Of a stretch of DNA of 64,000 nucleotides, positions 44,259 through 53,475 are shown one piece after another (within the stretch, counting starts at the first letter, position 1; every line of letters begins with the position of its first letter). The DNA is taken from contig OZ271832.1 in NCBI GenBank assembly GCA_965601475.1, positions 3,906,001 to 3,970,000 on the forward strand, in the 5' to 3' direction. The DNA comes from JAWPMT01 sp965601475 (GTDB lineage Bacteria; Bacteroidota; Bacteroidia; Cytophagales; Cyclobacteriaceae). A program made the translations under genes and the position numbers. The notes under the pieces were generated by a model that searched no databases, was not told where the DNA came from, and was given only the letters and a program-made list of their open reading frames with translations.

Positions 44259-46649
44259 TTATTCATAACGAAGCGCATTTACGGGATTGGAAGTAGCGAC
44301 CTTGTAGGACCTGTGAGCAATCGTCAATGTCATGATCAAGAAAGTGACAATAAGGCCCAATGCGAAATGCAATACCGATGTCTCTATTCGGTAGGCAAAA
44401 TCATTGAGCCATTCACCCGTGAGTAAGTAGCTCAGAGGGCTGGCGATTGCGAAGGCGATCAGCAGCAAGATCAGGAACTCCCTGCCAAATGACAACAGCA
44501 CCTGTGTAGGGCTGGCGCCAAATACCTTTTTGATACTGATGCTTTTGCTGTTCCGATTGGTGATGAATGCCACCAAACCATAGAGCCCGAATACCGCAAT
44601 CAATATGGCGAGTGCCGAGAAAATCTGGAAGACACCGAATACCAGGTTCTCTACCACATAATTGTCTTTCATTTCTTCTCGAAGCACCCGGCATTCGAAA
44701 TACCCTGTTGGAGAGAGTTCTCTGAACAATGTCGCCATGCGAGCCATGCTCTCCGGGTTTGGTGCCTGCGCAAGCTTCAGGTTCAGCCTACGCATGTACG
44801 AGGGCTTGTACATCATCATGGTCGGCCTGATTTTCTCCTGGAGGGTCAACTGGTGAAAATCCTCGAAGACACCAACGATCTTACCTTTCCAACCCCCCAT
44901 GAAACTCAATTCTGTCCCCAGAATGTCATTTTGGTTCTTGTCGAGTACCTCGATGAGGTTTCTTGAAACCAATACCTGCAACGTGGTGTCGGAGTAGAAT
45001 TGATTCTCCACGTTGCGGCCGGAGAGCATAGGAATGTCATAGAGATCCATGAAGCTATCATCTATGAACAATACCCGGGCATGCATATCGTCGCGATATG
45101 GCACATCAGGTATGGTAAAACTCGTGCCCCAAGAACCGCCCTGAGGATAATTCATGCTGACGCTCACCTTCTCAACAAAGGATTCTTTCCCAAACTCGTT
45201 CTTGAATATGGGCATCTGATCCAGCACCTTATCCGGGAACTGCATCGTCACAACATTGGTGGGGTCGAAGCCCAGGTCTTTGTTGCGAATGTAATTCATC
45301 TGTGAGGCCACGATGATGGTACAAATGATGAGCAGATTGGCGATAACAAACTGACCAATGACCAGGCCCTTCCTCAGCCAGAAGTTTCCGGATCCCTTTT
45401 TCACATTGATCTCGTTCTTGATCGCCATGATCGGGTTGTACCCGGAAATAAGCACGGCGGGATAGAAACCAGCCATCACGGTGACAACAACAAGCAGGAT
45501 CGCGGCAAAGACTACCGAAGCGAAGTCATATCCGATCTTAAATGACTCTTCGGCCAGGAATTCGTTCATGCGGTCAATGAAAACCTGACCAATGGTGAAA
45601 GCAAGAAGCGTTGAGAGGAAGACCAGGAATAGTGTCTCTCCCAGAAACTGGACCACGAGCTGCTTTCTGGATGAGCCGAGGGTTTTGCGAATCCCGATTT
45701 CTTTGGACCTCTTGACAGCCTGGGCTGTGGATAGGTTGATGAAATTTAGGATAGATGCAATCAGTGTGATTAATGCCAGAAGAATGAATCCGGCAAGAAT
45801 CTCTAAAGGCGCAACATAGTTTACGGCATCTCCATATTTGCTTTCGGTGTGAACCTGCTTAAGGGGCTGAAGGAAATACTGTGTCCGTTCCATGGTCTCC
45901 TCACTCACATGATTAGCGACAATCCCATTGATTTCCGCTTCTACTTGCTGTAGGTCCTTATCGGGGATTCGTACGTAACAGGTAGCTGACCAATCTGATC
46001 CCCAGTTACCCATCCATTCCCCATTTCCTTCGAGACGCGTTTGATAGGAAATGATCATGTCGAAGGGTGTGGATGTATTCGTTGGGGGTGTTTCGACAAG
46101 TCCAACAACTACGAGTTTGGTCGACTCATTCAAGTTGATGGTCTGGCCTATAGGCTCCTGATCGCCAAAGTACTTTTGAGCGATTTCCGGTGTTAGAAAT
46201 ACTTTGCCAAGATCATCAAGTGCTGATGCATCTGCCCCTCGCAAAATGGGGAAGTCCATGATTTGGAGAAAATTCGCATCAGCGTATAGAATCTCCGACT
46301 CTTCGAAGGCTTGATACCTTTCATTGAAATGAAAGTCAATATTCCCAGATACTGGCCCCATCAATGGCATGGTTTCCAGGCCTGCAAGAGAGCTGGCAAT
46401 GGCTTCGGGCATGGGGTTAGGTAATATACCTGAGTAGGTCATGCCATAGTCACCCATGCGATGCTTGACGATCCTGTAGACATTCTCTTTTTCCTGATGC
46501 CAGCCATCAAAAGTCAACTCATGTTTGAGGATGCTAAATACAACCAGACAGCATGAGATACCAATGCTCAAGCCCATCACATTGGTGAAGACATAGAACT
46601 TGTTTTTTTTGAAGTTTCTAAGCGCGGTGGTGAAATAGTTCTTTAACAT
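44259..46649 (-). CDS. MacB/FtsX-type ABC transporter permease (second of the tandem set)
   Basis: A 796-residue permease, close paralogue of the 46794-49193 gene and more distant from 41653-44127. It starts MLKNYFTTALRNFKKNKFYVFTNVM, with a helix at about 20-42, MacB_PCD periplasmic domain and the first FtsX bundle with KRSKEIGIRKTLGSSRKQLVVQF, then a second copy (RNSKSISIKKVFGASPTQVLLSF) near the C-terminus. A remarkable 29 bp palindrome lies 22 bp upstream of the start. Such permeases export peptides, lipoproteins or act in envelope stress; the substrate is unknown. Confidence 0.93.
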   Translation of the reverse strand: MLKNYFTTALRNFKKNKFYVFTNVMGLSIGISCCLVVFSILKHELTFDGWHQEKENVYRIVKHRMGDYGMTYSGILPNPMPEAIASSLAGLETMPLMGPVSGNIDFHFNERYQAFEESEILYADANFLQIMDFPILRGADASALDDLGKVFLTPEIAQKYFGDQEPIGQTINLNESTKLVVVGLVETPPTNTSTPFDMIISYQTRLEGNGEWMGNWGSDWSATCYVRIPDKDLQQVEAEINGIVANHVSEETMERTQYFLQPLKQVHTESKYGDAVNYVAPLEILAGFILLALITLIASILNFINLSTAQAVKRSKEIGIRKTLGSSRKQLVVQFLGETLFLVFLSTLLAFTIGQVFIDRMNEFLAEESFKIGYDFASVVFAAILLVVVTVMAGFYPAVLISGYNPIMAIKNEINVKKGSGNFWLRKGLVIGQFVIANLLIICTIIVASQMNYIRNKDLGFDPTNVVTMQFPDKVLDQMPIFKNEFGKESFVEKVSVSMNYPQGGSWGTSFTIPDVPYRDDMHARVLFIDDSFMDLYDIPMLSGRNVENQFYSDTTLQVLVSRNLIEVLDKNQNDILGTELSFMGGWKGKIVGVFEDFHQLTLQEKIRPTMMMYKPSYMRRLNLKLAQAPNPESMARMATLFRELSPTGYFECRVLREEMKDNYVVENLVFGVFQIFSALAILIAVFGLYGLVAFITNRNSKSISIKKVFGASPTQVLLSFGREFLILLLIAFAIASPLSYLLTGEWLNDFAYRIETSVLHFALGLIVTFLIMTLTIAHRSYKVATSNPVNALRYE

Positions 46650-46670
46650 GATCTAGCATTTTCATCAACC

Positions 46671-46699
46671 ACTTACAATATGGTGCCAATATTGTAAGT
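46671..46699. promoter_or_regulatory. Long perfect palindrome before the second permease gene
   Basis: ACTTACAATAT (46671-46681) and ATATTGTAAGT (46689-46699) are perfect 11 bp inverted arms around GGTGCCA. On the (-) strand the centre reads TTGGCACCA, which resembles a sigma-54 -24 element (TGGCAC), but the -12 element is weak and one base too close. The GGTGCC core is centred about 36 bp before the start codon, as in the related site at 49223. Confidence 0.6.
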
Positions 46700-46793
46700 A
46701 ATTGAAATTCAATTATTTAAATATAAATTGAAATGAGCGATGTGTTTCATTATGGGGCATTTCGTTGTTTCAATATGCAAAGGTCAGCGGATG

Positions 46794-49193
46794 TTACTCA
46801 TACCTGAGCGCATCGATTGGGTTGGACCGTGCAACGTTGAAGGACTTCCTGCCGATGGTCACTGCGGTGATGAACAATGAAAGGCAAAATGCCAGTATGA
46901 AGTAGCCAAAGCCAATGTCGATCTGATATTCAAAGCCATTCAACCACTCACGACAAATGACATAAGCGAAGGGGGTGGCCAAAACGAAGGCTATGATCAT
47001 CAGGGTGAAGTACTCTAAGGTGAATACGGTAAGAATATTGGCCATCGAGGCGCCAAACACCTTACGGATACTAATGGACTTTCGGTTGCTGGAGGCCATG
47101 AACGATACCAGACCATATAGCCCGAAAATACCGATAGCAATGGCCAGGCCCGCAAATATTTTGAATGCCTGGTAAGCCAAATTTTCTACAACGTAGCTCT
47201 CAGCAATGATCTCATTTAGCAGTTCCGATTCAAAGTAATCACGAGGAGCGAACTGGCGGAAGACCCGTTCAGCTTGAGCAGTCATTTCACCCATATTCCC
47301 CTCCTTCAGCTTCAGGTTGATTTGGGTCATATTTGTGGGGTTATGGGCCAGGATTACAGGGTGCAGCTGATCTTGCAGTGAGTACACATGGTAGTTTTCG
47401 ATAACACCGATGATTTGACCCCGCCAATTTCCGAGGAACGTAACCTCCATTCCCAGCGCTTCTTCCTCGTCGACATTAGCCCTTTCCAAAAATTCACGAT
47501 TGACCAGCAACTCCTTCGTGGTGTCAGAAGTGATTCGATTTGTGATATTCCTGCCTAAAACGAGCGGTACATCGAAGACATCGAGGTAGCGTTGATCGAC
47601 AAACCTTACCACGGCATGCATTTGGTCATTTCTTGGGTTGTTGCCAATGGTGTAGTTTGTCCCCCAGTTGGATTGAATCTGTGGTGCGCCCTGACACCAA
47701 CTGGCGTCCTCCACGAAATTTTGATTTTGGAATTCGCTGAGGATAGTCGGCATCTTGTCTGTGAGCCGGTTGGGGAAGTCAATGGTCAGCACATCGTCGC
47801 TATCAAATCCAAGGGGTTTGTTACTGACAAAGGCCATTTGATCAGCTACGATGATCGTGGTGATGATCAGAAGATTGGCTACTACGAATTGGGTGATGAC
47901 CAGTCCTTTTCGAACATAAGACTTTCCCGCTCCTTTTTTGAGTGAGATTTGGTTGTTCAGCGCCTGGATAGGGTTATAGTTGGAGATAATTAGGGCCGGA
48001 TACAGTCCGGCAATGATTCCTACAAATACGGCAAGTACGAATGCGAACATGATCGACGTCGCATCATAGCCTGTTTCAAACCTCACAATTGACATCATTT
48101 CATTCAGCTTCAATATGAAGAATTGGCCAATGGTGAATGCCAGAAGAGTGGCAAAGACCACCAGGATCAAGGTCTCACCCACAAATTGAAAGGCCAGACT
48201 GCGCTTCGTACCACCCAGCGTTTTTCGAATGCCCACTTCCTTGGACCTCCTCACCGCCTGAGCCGTGGCCAGGTTGACGAAATTCAATATGGAAGCCAAC
48301 AAAGTGGCGATCGAGAGAAGAATGAACCCGATGATGATTTTACGAGGTGTGACGTAGTTTACACTATCCTCATAAAGGGTGTTGGTATGAACCTCTGAGA
48401 GTGGTTGGAGGCGATAGGAATTTCGCACTTTTGCCTCTTCCGTCATGTTCGACCGGGCGACTTGCGTGATTTGCTTTTCAATCCGGGGTAATTCATCCGT
48501 ACTCCCTACCACCAAATAGGCAGATCCCATCCAGTAGGCATCCCAGCTTTTGGCATATTCGCCATACATCACATTGATCGTGGGATAACTGATCAACATG
48601 TCAAAAGGGACATTTGTATGTGTGGGAGGGTCGGCAATTATCCCCACGACCTGCAGGTGGTGTTTTTCGTCTGCGGTGAGTGTTTGTCCTATTGGATTGT
48701 CACTTCCAAAATATTTCTTGGCCAGGGACGCTGTCAGATAGACCTTATTAGCTTCATCCAATGCATCGGCAGGTGCGCCACTTACAATCTCGAAATCCAG
48801 ATTCTTCAGGAAGCTGCTGGAGGTGAAGACAATATGTGACTCTTTGAACGCCCGGTGTTGGGCATTATACTCACATTCGATTACCGCACTGACGGGACCG
48901 AGCATCGGGATGGCATGTTCTCCGAACTGAACAGGGCTAGCAAGTTCTGTCGTCAAGGCATTGGGTAACCTACCTGAGTATTCCATGCCACCATCACCTG
49001 CATAGTGTTCCACTACCCGATATACCTCGTCCGCCTTTTCATGGAATGCATCAAAACGCAATTCATGTCTCAGGATGGCATAAACCACGAGACATGCTGT
49101 AATTCCCACGGCTAGACCCAGGACATTGATGATGACGTAGAATTGATTCTTTCTGAAATTTCTAATAGCGGTGGTGAGGTGATTCTTCAGCAT
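46794..49193 (-). CDS. MacB/FtsX-type ABC transporter permease (first of the tandem set)
   Basis: A 799-residue permease, paralogous to 44259-46649 along its full length (starts MLKNHLTTAIRNFRKNQFYVIINVL, with RRSKEVGIRKTLGGTKRSLAFQF in the middle and NRKSISIRKVFGASMANILTVF near the end). MacB-type architecture: helix, periplasmic domain, FtsX bundle, repeated. It is divergent from the sigma-54-class regulator gene, with 163 bp between them carrying a GGTGCC palindrome and a set of TGAAACA repeats. Regulation by that two-component system is inferred from position. Confidence 0.93.
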   Translation of the reverse strand: MLKNHLTTAIRNFRKNQFYVIINVLGLAVGITACLVVYAILRHELRFDAFHEKADEVYRVVEHYAGDGGMEYSGRLPNALTTELASPVQFGEHAIPMLGPVSAVIECEYNAQHRAFKESHIVFTSSSFLKNLDFEIVSGAPADALDEANKVYLTASLAKKYFGSDNPIGQTLTADEKHHLQVVGIIADPPTHTNVPFDMLISYPTINVMYGEYAKSWDAYWMGSAYLVVGSTDELPRIEKQITQVARSNMTEEAKVRNSYRLQPLSEVHTNTLYEDSVNYVTPRKIIIGFILLSIATLLASILNFVNLATAQAVRRSKEVGIRKTLGGTKRSLAFQFVGETLILVVFATLLAFTIGQFFILKLNEMMSIVRFETGYDATSIMFAFVLAVFVGIIAGLYPALIISNYNPIQALNNQISLKKGAGKSYVRKGLVITQFVVANLLIITTIIVADQMAFVSNKPLGFDSDDVLTIDFPNRLTDKMPTILSEFQNQNFVEDASWCQGAPQIQSNWGTNYTIGNNPRNDQMHAVVRFVDQRYLDVFDVPLVLGRNITNRITSDTTKELLVNREFLERANVDEEEALGMEVTFLGNWRGQIIGVIENYHVYSLQDQLHPVILAHNPTNMTQINLKLKEGNMGEMTAQAERVFRQFAPRDYFESELLNEIIAESYVVENLAYQAFKIFAGLAIAIGIFGLYGLVSFMASSNRKSISIRKVFGASMANILTVFTLEYFTLMIIAFVLATPFAYVICREWLNGFEYQIDIGFGYFILAFCLSLFITAVTIGRKSFNVARSNPIDALRYE

Positions 49194-49222
49194 TACATAA
49201 GATTTGATTTGCTTAATAGTGA

Positions 49223-49236
49223 AATTGGTGCCAATT
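49223..49236. promoter_or_regulatory. Palindrome AATTGG-TG-CCAATT before the first permease gene
   Basis: AATTGGTGCCAATT is a perfect 6 bp inverted repeat around TG. It shares the TTGGCACCA core with the site at 46671-46699 and is centred at the same distance (about 36 bp) from its start codon. This repeated placement argues for a regulatory site. Confidence 0.55.
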
Positions 49237-49294
49237 AGTTAATGGATTGATTTACAACAATTTAAGTATATCAAGTGCAAAGTGTTTGTTCTAA

Positions 49295-49330
49295 AATGAA
49301 ACATTGGATTGTTTTCATGTGAAACATTGC
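49295..49330. promoter_or_regulatory. TGAAACATTG direct repeat in the divergent promoter region
   Basis: TGAAACATTG occurs twice (starting near 49297 and 49320) around a GATTGTTTTC spacer, giving also TGTTT/AAACA inverted halves. Similar TGAAACA copies occur on the (-) strand at about 46745-46775, upstream of the second permease. They may be binding sites for the NtrC-type regulator. Confidence 0.4.
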
Positions 49331-49356
49331 TTTTCTTCCCGGTAAGATTGAAGTCT

Positions 49357-50724
49357 ATGAAGAAGAAAGGTCATATCCTCGTGGTTGATGACGATCCGGA
49401 TGTACTGTTCACAGCCAAGACGATTCTCAAGCGGGAGTATAACAACATCTCAACTGAAAGCACACCGAATCGTTTGGAAACCATCATACGGCAAGAAGAG
49501 ATTGATGTGATTATCCTTGACATGAATTTCAAAGCAGGGATCACCAGTGGGAACGAAGGTCTCTTTTGGCTCAATAGGATTCGCGAGCTCGACCCAGGCA
49601 TTCATGTCATTTTGAATACTGCTTATGGCGATATCAATTTGGCCGTAGAATCCATGAAAAAGGGAGCCATCGATTTCCTGGTGAAGCCGTGGGAAAAAGA
49701 GAAGTTGCTAACGACAGTACACAACGTATTCCAGTTGCGGCAATCTGATAAGAAAATTAAGAAGCTTGAAGCCCATGCGTCAGCATTGACCAAAGACATT
49801 GAGGCCCCCTACACGGAATTTGTTTTTGCGTCACCTCGGATGAAGAAAGTGATGCAAACCATTGAGCGCGTGGCTGCGACAGATGCCTCGGTGTTAATAC
49901 TCGGTGAGAACGGGACAGGAAAAGAACTCGTTGCCCGTGCGATCCACAACCTTTCTTCCCGAGCAGCTCAATCCATGATAAAGGTGGACTTGGGTGCTTT
50001 ACCTGAGACCTTGTTTGAGTCAGAACTCTTTGGACACAAAAAGGGCGCCTTCACCGACGCCAAAGAAGACAGATCTGGTAGATTTGAAATTGCAGATGGA
50101 GGAACGATATTCCTTGATGAAATCGGTAATTTGAGTATTGCTATGCAAGTGAAACTGCTATCCGTATTGCAGAACCAGATGTTGACCCCGGTCGGGGGGA
50201 GTAAGCCAGTACAATTTGACGTGCGAGTGATCAGTGCTACCAATCAGCCCTTATATGACATGGTTAGTGAGGGACGATTTCGGCAGGATTTGCTTTACCG
50301 GATCAACACCGTGGAGATAGAACTACCACCACTGCGAGAGCGCAAAGAGGATATACCCTTATTGGCCAACCACTACCTTCACATATACGCAGAGAAGTAC
50401 CAAAAACCGGGAATGAAAATTGAAGAACGATGCCTTAAGCAGTTGGCAAATTATGAATGGCCGGGCAATATTCGGGAGCTACAGCATGCTGTGGAACGGG
50501 CGGTAATTATGGGCGTAGGTCGCATCTTGAAGACAGAGGATTTTTTATTGCCAAAGAAGACCAAAGTGACCCATGCCGACACTTTGCGGGTAGAGGACCT
50601 TGAAAAACAAGCCATTGAGAAGGCCATTGATAAGAACGAAGGAAACCTGAGTAAGGCGGCTGATGAACTAGGTATGGGAAGGACAACCCTCTATAGGAAA
50701 ATGAAAAAATACGACTTAAAATGA
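49357..50724 (+). CDS. NtrC-family response regulator with a GAFTDA variant
   Basis: A 455-residue sigma-54-class activator. The receiver domain (1-120) has Asp11/Asp12, phosphoacceptor Asp55 and Lys110. The AAA+ domain has Walker A GENGTGKE (183-190) and Walker B FLDEIG (252-257). The sigma-54-contacting loop reads GAFTDA (230-235) in place of GAFTGA. A Fis-type helix-turn-helix closes the protein (NEGNLSKAADELGMGRTTLYRKMKKYDL). The frame is open to 49309, but MKKKGHILVVDDDPD at 49357 gives the right N-terminus. It overlaps the histidine kinase gene by 4 bp and is divergent from the permeases. Confidence 0.96.
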   Translation: MKKKGHILVVDDDPDVLFTAKTILKREYNNISTESTPNRLETIIRQEEIDVIILDMNFKAGITSGNEGLFWLNRIRELDPGIHVILNTAYGDINLAVESMKKGAIDFLVKPWEKEKLLTTVHNVFQLRQSDKKIKKLEAHASALTKDIEAPYTEFVFASPRMKKVMQTIERVAATDASVLILGENGTGKELVARAIHNLSSRAAQSMIKVDLGALPETLFESELFGHKKGAFTDAKEDRSGRFEIADGGTIFLDEIGNLSIAMQVKLLSVLQNQMLTPVGGSKPVQFDVRVISATNQPLYDMVSEGRFRQDLLYRINTVEIELPPLRERKEDIPLLANHYLHIYAEKYQKPGMKIEERCLKQLANYEWPGNIRELQHAVERAVIMGVGRILKTEDFLLPKKTKVTHADTLRVEDLEKQAIEKAIDKNEGNLSKAADELGMGRTTLYRKMKKYDLK

Positions 50725-52079
50725 CATGGTTTTCAAACTTTCGTCTGCAGGTAGTCATTCGCATTTCACTGGTGCTCACCTTTGCTTTCCTGGGATTTTA
50801 CTTCGGCATCTATACACCCTTTTCGCTCATGGTGTTTTGGATGGTTCTCTTCTCCACCATCACCCTTGTCGAGTTGATTAGATACGTCGAAAAATCCAAT
50901 CGGGACCTGACAAATTTTCTATTGGCTATCAAGCAAAATGATTTCTCGAATGTCTATTCAGAGCGGGAACAGAGTTCAAAATCTTTATATCAGGCATTCA
51001 ACATCATAACCAAGGAATTCATCAAACTTAGAAGTGAGAAGGAATCAAATTTTCACTTCTTCAAGACCGTGGTAGAGCACAGTAGGGTGCCACTGCTGGC
51101 CTACGAACTAGCAGATGAGCATGTGACGCTCATGAATGAAGCAGCGAAGGATCTGCTAAAAATCCCTTATCTGTCCAAATTGGAAGCGCTCAAAAGAATC
51201 AATGTGGATATTTACAATACCCTTACAGAGCTGGAAAGTGGCAGAAAAACACTCCTGAAAACACAAATTGGTGAAGAGCATGTACAGCTCTCCCTGGTCG
51301 CCAAAACACTCGTGCTTCAGGAAAAGCGGTTCAAGGTGCTGGCATTGTATAACCTTGATAGTGAATTGGACCAGCAGGAGATTGAGTCCTGGCAAAAACT
51401 CATTCGCGTACTTACCCACGAAATCAAGAACAGCGTTATTCCCATCTCTACACTCACCGAAGTGATCAACCAGATGGTAACCCGGGACGACGGGTCAGAT
51501 CGCCCATTGACGGATTTGGAAGAGGAGGACGAAGACGATCTCAGGGTCAGTCTCCGAACGATCGAGAAGCGGAGTAAGGGGCTTGTAAAATTTGTAAACT
51601 CCTACAGCGACCTGGCGCGTATGCCAAAACCGGAGCTGGAATCTACCGATTTGGTGGATCTGGTCAACAGGCTCCTGGATTTGGAAAGTGCGGACCTCGA
51701 CAAGAGAGCTATCAAAGTCACGCGTTCCCTGCCTTCAAAACCACTCAATCTATTGATCGATCCAAGTGCGGTGGAGCAGGTGCTCATCAATTTGCTCAAA
51801 AATGCCATGGAAGCCCTGGAGGGTGGTGAAAATGCTGAAATTTCCGTAGGCATATTTCAGTCAATCGAGGAAGTGGTATTGTCTATCTCTGACAACGGAC
51901 CCGGTATTGATCAAGAAACACTGGGTAATATTTTCGTGCCCTTCTATACAACAAAGAAGGAAGGTTCGGGGATTGGATTACCACTGTCCCGGCAAATCAT
52001 GAGGGCACATGGCGGAAACATCAAGGTGATCTCAAAAGTAGGAGTCGGTACTACCTTCGAATTGAAATTCAATGTTTGA
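50721..52079 (+). CDS. Sensor histidine kinase, partner of the NtrC-type regulator
   Basis: A 452-residue membrane sensor kinase. Two hydrophobic helices (about residues 11-30 and 33-52) with almost no periplasmic loop suggest sensing within or near the membrane. A PAS-like region spans about 110-215. The H-box LTHEIKNSVIPIS gives phospho-His233. The N-box INLLKNAMEAL and G boxes DNGPGID and GSGIGLPLSRQI complete the ATPase. It is coupled to the regulator gene by a 4 bp overlap. The intramembrane-type sensor next to FtsX-type permeases fits a cell-envelope stress system. Confidence 0.95.
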   Translation: MTWFSNFRLQVVIRISLVLTFAFLGFYFGIYTPFSLMVFWMVLFSTITLVELIRYVEKSNRDLTNFLLAIKQNDFSNVYSEREQSSKSLYQAFNIITKEFIKLRSEKESNFHFFKTVVEHSRVPLLAYELADEHVTLMNEAAKDLLKIPYLSKLEALKRINVDIYNTLTELESGRKTLLKTQIGEEHVQLSLVAKTLVLQEKRFKVLALYNLDSELDQQEIESWQKLIRVLTHEIKNSVIPISTLTEVINQMVTRDDGSDRPLTDLEEEDEDDLRVSLRTIEKRSKGLVKFVNSYSDLARMPKPELESTDLVDLVNRLLDLESADLDKRAIKVTRSLPSKPLNLLIDPSAVEQVLINLLKNAMEALEGGENAEISVGIFQSIEEVVLSISDNGPGIDQETLGNIFVPFYTTKKEGSGIGLPLSRQIMRAHGGNIKVISKVGVGTTFELKFNV

Positions 52080-52575
52080 CAATGCTTAAGAAATTGCGAA
52101 CAAACTTGCTGATTTCCTCAACCTTTGCGTCTTCGTTTTGACTGAAAGTCAACCTCAGCAACCTATACCGGCTATCGGCGGTATCCAGGTAAAATTTGTA
52201 AGTAGTGCTCTGTGATTCTTCTCTGAATGAATGGGGTTCACTGTCCTTTTCTAATTTCTCTATCTCTATTTCGTTGATCTGCGCGCCAGGGATTCTGTGA
52301 ATGTTGGGGATTACCTGACCTGTTTCCAAAATGACTTCACCTTTTTTGAAAAGGATCCGATGAGGGAACATCCACTGTCGACTGATCCACGGTAGAAGCA
52401 GCAAAGCCAAACCAACCAATATGAGTTCCCAGTGAAGGATGAACCCTGCAATGATCAACACCATTCCCGCCAAACCTACCAGGTACCTGGTGATCACATG
52501 GCTCACTTTCCTCGTCAGGATCAAATTGCCTGACGTCATTTCCAGTTGATAGAATTGGGAGAGTGGGTTTTTCAA
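52069..52575 (-). CDS. Hypothetical membrane protein, PH-domain-like
   Basis: A 168-residue protein with two adjacent hydrophobic segments (about residues 30-64) followed by a cytoplasmic domain containing GEVILETGQVIPNIHRIPGAQI and FYLDTADSRYRLLRLTFS. The order resembles small bacterial membrane proteins with a PH-like fold. Family unknown. It overlaps the histidine kinase end by 11 bp (converging) and is coupled to the upstream 71-residue gene by 4 bp. Confidence 0.75.
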   Translation of the reverse strand: MKNPLSQFYQLEMTSGNLILTRKVSHVITRYLVGLAGMVLIIAGFILHWELILVGLALLLLPWISRQWMFPHRILFKKGEVILETGQVIPNIHRIPGAQINEIEIEKLEKDSEPHSFREESQSTTYKFYLDTADSRYRLLRLTFSQNEDAKVEEISKFVRNFLSIVKH

Positions 52576-52787
52576 ATACCCCTGTTTCGATAAACCCTCG
52601 TGAGTTCTTCCGGATTCAGATGGCTGTATTCGGGTAAAGCCACCAAACGTTCAATTTCCTCCTCGGAAAACGTCAATCGATCGATCAAGTTGGTTACATT
52701 GATCTGCTCCAGGAAAGAACGGTAAGCTGGATCTAGAAACCTCAACTTATCATAATTATTCAACGCAATTGTAGATTTTTCAATCAC
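52572..52787 (-). CDS. Hypothetical 71-residue protein
   Basis: A small soluble helical protein (starts MIEKSTIALNNYDKLRFLDP, ends LTRVYRNRGI). No motif that I know. It is coupled by a 4 bp overlap to the membrane protein gene that follows, so the two probably work together. The TetR gene is divergent from it, 127 bp away. Confidence 0.65.
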   Translation of the reverse strand: MIEKSTIALNNYDKLRFLDPAYRSFLEQINVTNLIDRLTFSEEEIERLVALPEYSHLNPEELTRVYRNRGI

Positions 52788-52883
52788 GAATTTGGTGGTT
52801 TAATCGGATATGAAACTAGTAAATGTTCTCTGGATAAACGAGCCGAACCCATTGAAGTATAAACATTTTTGTGATTTTTTTTC

Positions 52884-52899
52884 TACTTACTAGTAAGTA
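52884..52899. promoter_or_regulatory. Perfect 16 bp palindrome, likely TetR operator
   Basis: TACTTACTAGTAAGTA is a perfect palindrome ending 15 bp before the GTG start of the TetR-type gene. Autoregulating TetR repressors usually bind such sites. The ACTTACTAGTAAGT core also matches the half-site layout of many fatty-acid TetR proteins. Confidence 0.65.
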
Positions 52900-52914
52900 A
52901 GTGATATTTGCCCT

Positions 52915-53475
52915 GTGAGAGGGCGTATACTAAAAAGAGGAGAACAACTATTCTTGTCTCGGGGCTTCAATGGATTTAGCTATGCTGACATTTCCAAAGA
53001 GCTAGGTGTAAAAAACGCCGCGATTCATTATCACTTCCCTTCCAAGAAGGACCTTATCGTGGCCATACTCAATCAGGACAGACAAAGATTTCAGAACTGG
53101 AGGGAAGAAATTGACTTGAACAACGAAGAGATCATAGCACTATACGAAATGACTGTTGCCGAGATCTATGAGAAGCGGCTGCTGAAGCGATTGCAGGTAT
53201 GTGTGATTGGCAACTCTGCCATGGCCTATGACCATCTACCGATTCAGGCGATAAATGTAGCCAAGGCCCTTATTGATGATATTGTCGACTGGTTTACTGC
53301 TATCTTGGATAAGGGAAAGCGCGATGGCGTGATCAGATTGACTGGATCTTCTGCAGATGAAGCAAAAATGATGGCAGCAACCCTGCTGGGAGGCTTACAA
53401 TTGGCCAGGCTGGCTGGAAAGGACTTCTTTTACGTTATAAAGGATCAACTCAAAACAAAACTCATAAATGACTGA
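52915..53475 (+). CDS. TetR family transcription regulator
   Basis: A 186-residue TetR/AcrR-type repressor. The N-terminal helix-turn-helix FLSRGFNGFSYADISKELGVKNAAIHYHFPSK (shown here only to name it) is standard, and the rest is the helical ligand-binding and dimer domain. The start is GTG at 52915, 15 bp after a perfect palindrome. It overlaps fabF by 8 bp, so both are co-transcribed. This suggests a repressor responding to acyl groups, though the ligand is unknown. Confidence 0.94.
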   Translation: MRGRILKRGEQLFLSRGFNGFSYADISKELGVKNAAIHYHFPSKKDLIVAILNQDRQRFQNWREEIDLNNEEIIALYEMTVAEIYEKRLLKRLQVCVIGNSAMAYDHLPIQAINVAKALIDDIVDWFTAILDKGKRDGVIRLTGSSADEAKMMAATLLGGLQLARLAGKDFFYVIKDQLKTKLIND

